NCBI GenBank assembly: GCA_963618735.1
Contig: CAVEUM010000001.1
Coordinates: 62,001-126,000 of the forward strand
Length of the DNA: 64,000 bases
From: CAKUFA01 sp963618735
GTDB taxonomy: Bacteria > Bacillota > Clostridia > Christensenellales > Aristaeellaceae
Direction: 5' to 3'
The position numbers were made by a program, and so were the translations under genes. The notes beneath the pieces were generated by a model that worked only from the letters and a program-made list of their open reading frames with translations, was not told the DNA's origin and searched no databases. Below are positions 58,477 through 64,000 of the stretch, piece by piece (the stretch's first letter is position 1; each line of letters starts with the position of its first letter).

Positions 58477-58506
58477 ATTATACCAGCAGTGGCTTTCATC
58501 GGGCAA
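58477..58506 (-). promoter_or_regulatory. Promoter of the sirtuin-nitroreductase pair
   Basis: Minus-strand TTGCCC (58506-58501), 18-base spacer, TATAAT (58482-58477) with extended TG. It is divergent from a TACAAT -10-like element at 58547-58552 that may serve the helix-turn-helix gene. Confidence 0.6.
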
Positions 58507-58585
58507 GAAAAAAATCAAAGGACTTTTGTTTTACGGGAAAATGCGATACAATGGAGCAAAAGGAGAAAAACGGGAGGGGTTCACC

Positions 58586-59023
58586 ATGGGAAAACGGACT
58601 GGCGCATTGATTAAGCAGGCACGATTGGATGCAGGACTGACCCAAGAAAAACTGGCGAAGAAACTGGGCGGCGGCATAACCGCATCTGACATCAGCAAGG
58701 CAGAACGCGGTGAAGCAGAGCTGACGACGGATACGATCAAGAAAATTGCGAAGGTCACTGGTGTAACGCAGGCGTCTTTGCTGGGAACATCGACAGCGAA
58801 AAAGACCACCACGAAAACGACGACCACCAAAAAGACCACAACCACCACTTCCGTGAAGCTAACCGCTACAGAAAAGAAGCTGGTGGAAGCCTATCGCAAG
58901 GCAGACAGCGACCGCAAGAAGCAGGCGCTGAAGATTCTCACAGGCGATGACGGCGACGTGCTGTCCTCTATCGGAAGCAATCTGGTTACTGAACTGGTGG
59001 GCAACCTGCTGGGCGGAAAGTGA
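58586..59023 (+). CDS. XRE-type helix-turn-helix protein with Thr/Lys-rich linker
   Basis: A 145-residue protein. Residues 1-62 form a Cro/CI-like helix-turn-helix (LIKQARLDAGLTQEKLAKKL, ASDISKAERGEAELTTDTIK). Residues 70-93 are a low-complexity linker of Thr and Lys (TAKKTTTKTTTTKKTTTTTS). Then come a short helix (TATEKKLVEAYRKADSDRKK) and a Gly/Leu-rich tail ending NLLGGK. The linker should be flexible and basic. Targets are unknown. CGGGAGGGG sits before the ATG at 58586; the frame continues upstream without support. A long perfect terminator follows. Confidence 0.85.
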   Translation: MGKRTGALIKQARLDAGLTQEKLAKKLGGGITASDISKAERGEAELTTDTIKKIAKVTGVTQASLLGTSTAKKTTTKTTTTKKTTTTTSVKLTATEKKLVEAYRKADSDRKKQALKILTGDDGDVLSSIGSNLVTELVGNLLGGK

Positions 59024-59028
59024 AGCAA

Positions 59029-59073
59029 AAAAAGCACTGTGAAACACAAAATGCAGGTTTCACAGTGCTTTTT
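59029..59073 (+). terminator. Bidirectional terminator (17-bp stem)
   Basis: AAAAAGCACTGTGAAAC and GTTTCACAGTGCTTTTT pair perfectly around 11 bases. It serves the helix-turn-helix gene and the converging small gene at 59101. Confidence 0.95.
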
Positions 59074-59100
59074 ACTGTACGTATGCCTGGAAAAGTCTGA

Positions 59101-59328
59101 TTACTTCTTGCCGAACAGACCCTGCACAGCATTCAGCACACTGGCAGCCTCATCCAGCTTCAGCTTGGTCTTCACGCCTTCTACCACGGCGTTTACCTGC
59201 TCGTTAGGCAGGTCGATGCCCAGCTTGCTCTCCAGCACCTTGGCGGGGTCGGCCAGGAATTCCTTCACCAGAGATTCGTTGTTGTTCAGCAGCTCCAGCA
59301 CCTGCTTGATAACCTTCTGCAGATCCAT
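59101..59328 (-). CDS. Small conserved-looking helical protein, unknown function
   Basis: A 75-residue protein: QKVIKQVLELLNNNESLVKEF, then DPAKVLESKLGIDLPNEQVN and a Val/Lys-rich helix ending NAVQGLFGKK. The DP..L...LGIDLP wording loosely recalls Nif11/NHLP leader peptides, but there is no Gly-Gly cleavage site, no core peptide and no maturation gene nearby, so I do not call it that. It has its own promoter (59368-59396), GGGAGG site and terminator, so it is a real stand-alone gene. A TTG three bases upstream is less likely as start. Confidence 0.75.
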   Translation of the reverse strand: MDLQKVIKQVLELLNNNESLVKEFLADPAKVLESKLGIDLPNEQVNAVVEGVKTKLKLDEAASVLNAVQGLFGKK

Positions 59329-59367
59329 CAATGTTTCCTCCCTCTATTTTTGTAGGATGCCAGGAAC

Positions 59368-59396
59368 AGTATAACGATCCTTGCAGGAAAATGCAA
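59368..59396 (-). promoter_or_regulatory. Promoter of the 75-residue protein gene
   Basis: Minus-strand TTGCAT (59396-59391), 17-base spacer, TATACT (59373-59368), 40 bases before the ATG. Confidence 0.7.
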
Positions 59397-59468
59397 TGCT
59401 TTTTGAAAAAGGAAAAATCGGAGGGATGTCGAATACTCCACAGAGATAACGAGAAAGGGGTAAAGACT

Positions 59469-59708
59469 GTGGAAAAACCGGTCAGCTATTTAATTCAGGA
59501 TACGACCAGGGAACAGAGGGAAGCCATTGTGGCGGAATCGCTGGGAAATATCGAAGCTGCCTGTGATGGCTGCAGTGCCGGCCTGGCAGAAATGTATCAG
59601 GCCTATATCGATGGAGAAAAGGAGCTCCGTGAGGTGAACATGGAGTTCAACGCGAGGTATGTTTCCGGCCGTGAAGGAGCCAGCCGTTCGCGTTGCCCGA
59701 TGGGCTGA
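59469..59708 (+). CDS. Small protein with CxxC, unknown function
   Basis: A 79-residue protein from a GTG with AAAGGGG eight bases upstream. The pattern is two helices with charged faces, IEAACDGCSAGLAEMYQAYI holding a C-x2-C, then LREVNMEFNARYVSG. No signal or membrane helix. I do not recognise the family. It lies 89 bases before the Ig-domain protein gene on the same strand. The longer open frame upstream overlaps the divergent promoter and lacks a start site. Confidence 0.6.
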   Translation: MEKPVSYLIQDTTREQREAIVAESLGNIEAACDGCSAGLAEMYQAYIDGEKELREVNMEFNARYVSGREGASRSRCPMG

Positions 59709-59797
59709 AAATATTGGCTTTTTTCCTGTAAACAACGGGAAGAAAGCGCGGGACAAAAACGTTCTATGTGTACAAAGACCATTAGGAGGTTATGGCT

Positions 59798-61831
59798 ATG
59801 AAGAAGATGCTGTCGTTCCTGATTGTTCTGGCAATCATGGTGGCATCAATCACCGCCTTCGCTTTGGCGGAAGGTGACCGATTTGCTTTCGACCGCAGTG
59901 TGACTGAGGTGTTTGTTGGAGATACCCTGACGCTGACCATGGAGCGTGCAGGCAATGCGTCGGAGGGCACGGTGAGCTATAAGTCCTCCGCGACGCAGAA
60001 TGCGACCGTTGATGAAAACGGCGTGGTGACGGGATTGAAGAAGGGTCAGACCACTATTACCGCCACTCTGGAGAACAATGGACGCTCCTTCCGCGCAAAT
60101 ATTACACTGAGCATTAAGCAGCGTGTGGAGAAGATTTCGCTGGATGAAACCCGCGTGACACTCCACGATGCTACAGAAGCGCAGATTGCCGCGCTTCTGA
60201 CGCAGTCTACCACGGAACGCGTGCTGGTGGTGCCTATGGGGCAGAACATGTCTGCACCGACACTGGCAGAGCCTACCACGGCAGATGACCGCTCGGTTAT
60301 CCTGGAAAGCAGTGACTCCAATGTGCTGCGGGTGCAGGGACACAGCCTGACCCCTGTCAGGGCAGGCGAGTGCGAGCTGACCCTTACCAGCAAGCAGAAT
60401 CCCGAAGTGACAGCCGCGTATCACGTGCTGGTGGTAACCCCTGCACGTATTGTGAAGCCTGCTTTGGCAGAAGAAACCCTGTGGGTTGGCGAAACCACCC
60501 AGGCAACGGCAACCATTACCCCTGCAGATGCCAGCATCACAACCGTCACCTGGAGCAGCCGCAATGAGAATGTTGCCACCGTGGATGAAAACGGCGTTGT
60601 GACCGCCGTTGGCAAGGGCTCTGCGTATATCGTAGCTTCTGCTGTGGACGGAAGCGGCCGCGTAGGCAATGTGACTGTGCGTGTCAAGCAGCAGCCCACG
60701 TCCATCACGCTGAACAACACGGAGCTGACGGTGAACATGGGTCGTACGCAGACCCTGCGCGCTACGGTTGGCCCTAACAATGCGGATGACAGGAAGGTCA
60801 CCTGGGAAAGCAGTGATCCTGCTGTGGCTACGGTGAACAGCGACGGTCGCGTGACTCCTGTATCAATCGGCGAGTGCACCATCACCTGCCGCAGCACGAA
60901 TTTCCCTGAAGTGTACGCTTCCTGTGATGTGATGGTGAATCAGCTGGTGGAGCGTGTGTCCTTCACCACATCCTCGGCTAATGTGAACGTGGGCAGTACC
61001 ACCATCCTGTTCCTGCAGATTTCTCCCGCGAATGCGACGAACCAGAGCGTGACATACAAGTCTTCCAACACCAATATTGCAACGGTTGATGCGGATGGCA
61101 CCATTCACGGCATCAAGCGCGGCACGGTGAACATCACCGCCACCGCCAATGACGGCAGCGGACGCAAGGGCACGGTGAAGGTGAATGTGCTTCAGCCTGT
61201 GACCGGCGTGCACATGTACAGTGATACCATTTATGCAGATGTGAACGAGAGCGTCACCGCCCGCGCGGTATTGGAGCCCTCTGATGCCAGCAACCTGGCC
61301 ATGACCTGGACCAGTGCTGATCCCACCATTGCCACCGTAAAGGGCACGAAGAATCGCCCGACGGTTACCGGCAAGCGTTGGGGCGAAACCACCGTCACCG
61401 GTGTTACCGAGGACGGCGGCTATACCACCACCTTTACGGTAAAGGTTGGCAACTATGACAAGGCACTGAAGATCATTGACCTGTATCTGCAGAATAACAA
61501 GATCAAGCTGAATGTCCGCAATGTCAGCAACATGAGCATCACGCGCTTCTACTTCACCCTGACCTGCTATGATGTCAACGGCAATCCTTTGGTCGTAACC
61601 TCTGATGGCAGCAACGTGATGAGCTGTTCTTATCGCCTAACCCTGGCCGAAGGCGAAATGACCCAGCATGGCCGCTTCAACTTCGACAATTATGTGCAGC
61701 CTGCCGAAGAAATCGGCCGCGTGGTGATGACGCTGACGGGCTATCGCACGGATGAAGGCTACAGCCGCTCCATCAGGGAGAGCAAGCAGCCTACGGCAGA
61801 AGTCAGAAGCCCTAACTATGTTGGACAATAA
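59798..61831 (+). CDS. Secreted protein with six bacterial Ig-like (Big_2) domains
   Basis: A 677-residue exported protein. Signal sequence MKKMLSFLIVLAIMVAS ending ALA-EG, then about six Big_2 domains, each with the pattern VATVDENGVVTAVGKGSAYI (for example near residues 60, 190, 255, 340, 430 and 510), then a C-terminal domain of about 110 residues (KALKIIDLYLQNNKIKLNVR) that looks like an FxLYD-type beta domain. There is no LPxTG, SLH or membrane anchor, so it is free or bound non-covalently. The second ATG (59798) is better spaced from TAGGAGG than the first (59792). A terminator follows, then the PBP gene. Confidence 0.88.
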   Translation: MKKMLSFLIVLAIMVASITAFALAEGDRFAFDRSVTEVFVGDTLTLTMERAGNASEGTVSYKSSATQNATVDENGVVTGLKKGQTTITATLENNGRSFRANITLSIKQRVEKISLDETRVTLHDATEAQIAALLTQSTTERVLVVPMGQNMSAPTLAEPTTADDRSVILESSDSNVLRVQGHSLTPVRAGECELTLTSKQNPEVTAAYHVLVVTPARIVKPALAEETLWVGETTQATATITPADASITTVTWSSRNENVATVDENGVVTAVGKGSAYIVASAVDGSGRVGNVTVRVKQQPTSITLNNTELTVNMGRTQTLRATVGPNNADDRKVTWESSDPAVATVNSDGRVTPVSIGECTITCRSTNFPEVYASCDVMVNQLVERVSFTTSSANVNVGSTTILFLQISPANATNQSVTYKSSNTNIATVDADGTIHGIKRGTVNITATANDGSGRKGTVKVNVLQPVTGVHMYSDTIYADVNESVTARAVLEPSDASNLAMTWTSADPTIATVKGTKNRPTVTGKRWGETTVTGVTEDGGYTTTFTVKVGNYDKALKIIDLYLQNNKIKLNVRNVSNMSITRFYFTLTCYDVNGNPLVVTSDGSNVMSCSYRLTLAEGEMTQHGRFNFDNYVQPAEEIGRVVMTLTGYRTDEGYSRSIRESKQPTAEVRSPNYVGQ

Positions 61832-61840
61832 GGGAATCTC

Positions 61841-61870
61841 AAGGGGGACGTCGCGAGGCGTCCCTCTTTT
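61841..61870 (+). terminator. Terminator after the Big_2 protein gene
   Basis: AGGGGGACG pairs with CGTCCCTCT (one G-U) and is followed by TTTT, 10 bases after the stop. Confidence 0.75.
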
Positions 61871-61953
61871 CGTGTTTACAGAAAATTTTTGATTGGATGC
61901 ACGCATTCGGGGCTTCGGAACGTTGTATGAACGTAGCGCACGCTTGCATCATG

Positions 61954-61962
61954 TGATATAAT
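61954..61962 (+). promoter_or_regulatory. Extended -10 promoter of the PBP gene
   Basis: TG-A-TATAAT (61954-61962), the same CATGTGATATAATA string as in the internal TCS promoter near 3201. No good -35 is present. Confidence 0.5.
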
Positions 61963-62014
61963 AGACTGTGTAGCTATGTTTGCATGGCGATTTTCCACAA
62001 AGGAGGCGAACTGC

Positions 62015-64000
62015 GTGGCATTCAGACGAGACCGGAGGAATGAGCGCAATCGTGATGATTCCCCGATGTACGATGATGACTTCCGCACGGATGATCAGTC
62101 TTATGTGGACGACCAGACCAATGTTTATGAAATGGGTCAGTCCGATGGTTATGATGGCTATGATGATCAGCAATATGACGCGCCTTATGATGATGAAATG
62201 AACGGCGATGACTTTGCCCCGGAGGACGGGGAAAATGACTGGCAGGAAAATCCTGACGATACCTATGATGAAGATGATGTCGGGGATGATCTTCCCATGG
62301 AGGAGGAAAAGACGTACGCACATTCCATCTTCAAGCCTGCCACCAAGAAGCCTGCCTTTATCCTGTGTGTGCTGGTGAATGTGGTGCGCATGCTGGCGCT
62401 GCTGGTGGTGCTGGTGGGCCTTGCCGGCGTAGGCGCAGTGATTGGCATTGCTAAGGGCTATGTGGAAACGGCTCCCACGCTGGATTTGACGGCACTGGAT
62501 GATCAGGCGCAGACGTCTTTCATTTATGACTCCAATGGCAACCTGATTACCGAATACAAGGGCACGGAGAATCGCGTCAGCGTTAGCCTGGCGGCCATGC
62601 CCACCTATCTTCAGCAGGCATTTATCGCCGTGGAGGACGCCCGCTTCTATACCCATAACGGCGTGGACATCAAGCGTATCGTGGGCGCCTTCGTGTCCAA
62701 CCTGACATCCTCCAGCACCCAGGGCGGCTCGACCATTACCCAGCAGCTGATTAAGAATACCCTGCTGTCTTCTGAACAAAGCTATAAGCGTAAAATTCAG
62801 GAGGCTTATCTGGCCATGCAGCTGGAGCAGCAATATACCAAGGATCAAATTCTGGAAAGCTACCTGAATACCATTTTCTTGGGTGAAAATTATTACGGCG
62901 TGCAGGTGGCAGCACAGGGCTATTTCGGCAAGAGCCTGGGCGAATTAACCCTGCGGGAGTGCGCCATGCTGGCAGGCGTGACCAACAGCCCTTATTATTA
63001 TAATCCCAGAAGAAATTTCTACACCCGCTCCAAAGAGGGCGTGGATTATGCAGCCATCACCAACGATCGCACCGACTACGTGCTGCGCTGCATGTATGAA
63101 AATCAGTTTATCACCTATGAACAGTACCAGGAGGCGCTAAATACCTCTACGGCCAATGTGCTGGAGGAAGATCCCAGCGAAGGCTCGGGCATGTATGAGT
63201 ATCCCCACTATGTGGAATACGCGGTGTCGGAAGTGGTGGATATCTTGCTGCAGCTGAACGGCCTGGAGGATACCACTGCCAACCGTTATGCGATGGAAAA
63301 TAAGCTCCGCACCGGCGGCTATCGCGTGAAGCTGGCTATTGATACCGAAATTCAGACTACCGTGCAGGAAACGCTGGAAAACTGGACGAAGTATCCGTCC
63401 CTCCGCGATCCTTCTGACAAGGTATACCGCTCTCGCAATTCGGACGGTACCTATACGGAGGTCATTCAGCCCCAGGCCGCGGCGGTGGTGCTGGATTACC
63501 GTACAGGGGAAATTAAGGCTATTGTTGGCAGCCGCACGACACCGACCCAGCGGAAGACGATGAACCGCGCTACGGACATGAAGATGCCTGTGGGCTCGTC
63601 CATCAAGCCGATTGCTGTGTACGCCCCTGCCATTGAGCTAGGCGGCAGTCCCGCGAGCATTGTGTACAACATGCCTGTTCCTATTTCAGGCTGGAAGAAC
63701 AGCAAGGGTGAGGATTCCTGGCCGAAGAACTACGGTGGCGGCGGCTACACAGGCCCCATCACCCTGCGCACGGCCATGATGAAGAGCTACAACACTGCTG
63801 CGGCACAGACCTTGATGACCATGGTGGGTGTTGATCGCTCGGTGGATTTCCTGCACCGTCTGGGTATTGATGATGACCATATAGACGCTACACCCTTTGG
63901 TCTGTCCCTGGGCTCCAGCGGTATTACGCCCATGCAGATGACGGTGGCCTTTGGCGTGCTGGCCAACGGCGGTGTGTATCAGTCACCGATTTCAGTGCTG
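62015..64000 (+). CDS. Class A penicillin-binding protein (PBP1a type), N-terminal part; runs off the window
   Basis: At least 662 residues, open to the last base. A GTG start with AAGGAGG eight bases upstream begins MAFRRDRRNERNRDDSPMYD. Residues 1-105 are a very acidic, Tyr-rich, disordered cytoplasmic tail, and a membrane helix lies at about 114-144. The GT51 glycosyltransferase domain shows EDARFYTHNGVD, QGGSTITQQLIKN and YLNTIFLGENYYGVQVAAQG. The transpeptidase domain shows the SxxK serine in VGSSIKPIAVY and SxN in SYNTAA; KTG lies beyond the window. It polymerises and cross-links peptidoglycan. Confidence 0.95.
   Translation, partial: MAFRRDRRNERNRDDSPMYDDDFRTDDQSYVDDQTNVYEMGQSDGYDGYDDQQYDAPYDDEMNGDDFAPEDGENDWQENPDDTYDEDDVGDDLPMEEEKTYAHSIFKPATKKPAFILCVLVNVVRMLALLVVLVGLAGVGAVIGIAKGYVETAPTLDLTALDDQAQTSFIYDSNGNLITEYKGTENRVSVSLAAMPTYLQQAFIAVEDARFYTHNGVDIKRIVGAFVSNLTSSSTQGGSTITQQLIKNTLLSSEQSYKRKIQEAYLAMQLEQQYTKDQILESYLNTIFLGENYYGVQVAAQGYFGKSLGELTLRECAMLAGVTNSPYYYNPRRNFYTRSKEGVDYAAITNDRTDYVLRCMYENQFITYEQYQEALNTSTANVLEEDPSEGSGMYEYPHYVEYAVSEVVDILLQLNGLEDTTANRYAMENKLRTGGYRVKLAIDTEIQTTVQETLENWTKYPSLRDPSDKVYRSRNSDGTYTEVIQPQAAAVVLDYRTGEIKAIVGSRTTPTQRKTMNRATDMKMPVGSSIKPIAVYAPAIELGGSPASIVYNMPVPISGWKNSKGEDSWPKNYGGGGYTGPITLRTAMMKSYNTAAAQTLMTMVGVDRSVDFLHRLGIDDDHIDATPFGLSLGSSGITPMQMTVAFGVLANGGVYQSPISVL

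Noticed and set aside
59101..59328. RiPP precursor (Nif11/NHLP-like leader)
   Set aside because: No Gly-Gly cleavage motif, no distinct core peptide and no modification or transport genes nearby.

Overview
The window looks like the chromosome of an anaerobic, probably gut- or rumen-associated member of the Bacillota (class Clostridia). The evidence is a fused ispH-rpsA gene, a Na+-type V/A-ATPase operon, a HutP-family protein, the CdaA/CdaR pair, strong AGGAGG ribosome binding sites, and TTGaca-17-TATAAT promoters ahead of many operons. The ABC binding proteins carry signal-peptidase-I-like signals (ending LA-E, SA-E or FA-E) instead of a clear lipobox. That would fit lineages near Christensenellales, but this placement is a guess. 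Base composition and codon use look even throughout. I saw no insertion sequence, prophage, integrase, CRISPR array or rRNA gene.

Layout. 1-106 is the start of a YitT-like gene. 458-5968 (+) is an envelope-stress style unit: MacA-like adaptor, ABC ATPase, FtsX/MacB permease, OmpR-type regulator, histidine kinase and a small (p)ppGpp synthetase. 6055-11055 (-) is a carbohydrate importer (binding protein and two permeases, no ATPase) with an N-acetylhexosamine-1-kinase-like kinase. 11357-14463 (+) encodes a metal ABC ATPase and permease followed by an unusual glycosyltransferase-like protein. 14610-16239 (+) holds an ATC-hydrolase-family protein and a Cys-rich U32-like protein. 16320-23732 (-) contains a complete branched-chain amino acid importer (livKHMGF) and a polar amino acid importer. 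23925-24078 (-) has tRNA-fMet and tRNA-Met.

24277-28124 (+) is hutP-like, cmk, plsC and ispH-rpsA. 28262-31775 (+) holds thiN, purC, a phosphodiester-glycosidase-like protein and a sugar nucleotidyltransferase. 31846-37784 (-) holds an rRNA m5C methyltransferase, an unknown membrane protein, cdaR, cdaA and purB. 38067-47320 (+) holds yerC, pcrA, ligA, a thioesterase, and an alr-M20-dppA-ldcA group for D-amino acid and cell-wall peptide metabolism. 47670-56861 (+) is upp followed by the nine-gene V-type ATPase operon. 56947-58433 (-) is a sirtuin and a nitroreductase. 58586-61831 holds small unknown proteins and a secreted six-Ig-domain (Big_2) protein. 62015-64000 is the start of a class A penicillin-binding protein that runs off the window.

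Common threads are nutrient import through three solute-binding-protein ABC systems, each with a stem-loop between the binding-protein gene and its permease genes; cell-envelope building and sensing (MacAB-like system with two-component regulators, c-di-AMP synthesis, PBP, peptidoglycan-peptide recycling); and sodium or proton bioenergetics. The best leads for something new are the glycosyltransferase-like fusion after the metal transporter, the unknown membrane protein after cdaR, the terminator and possible leader peptide in front of upp, the internal start inside ispH-rpsA, and the TCS/alarmone-synthetase coupling. No clearly novel multi-gene defence or mobile system is visible.
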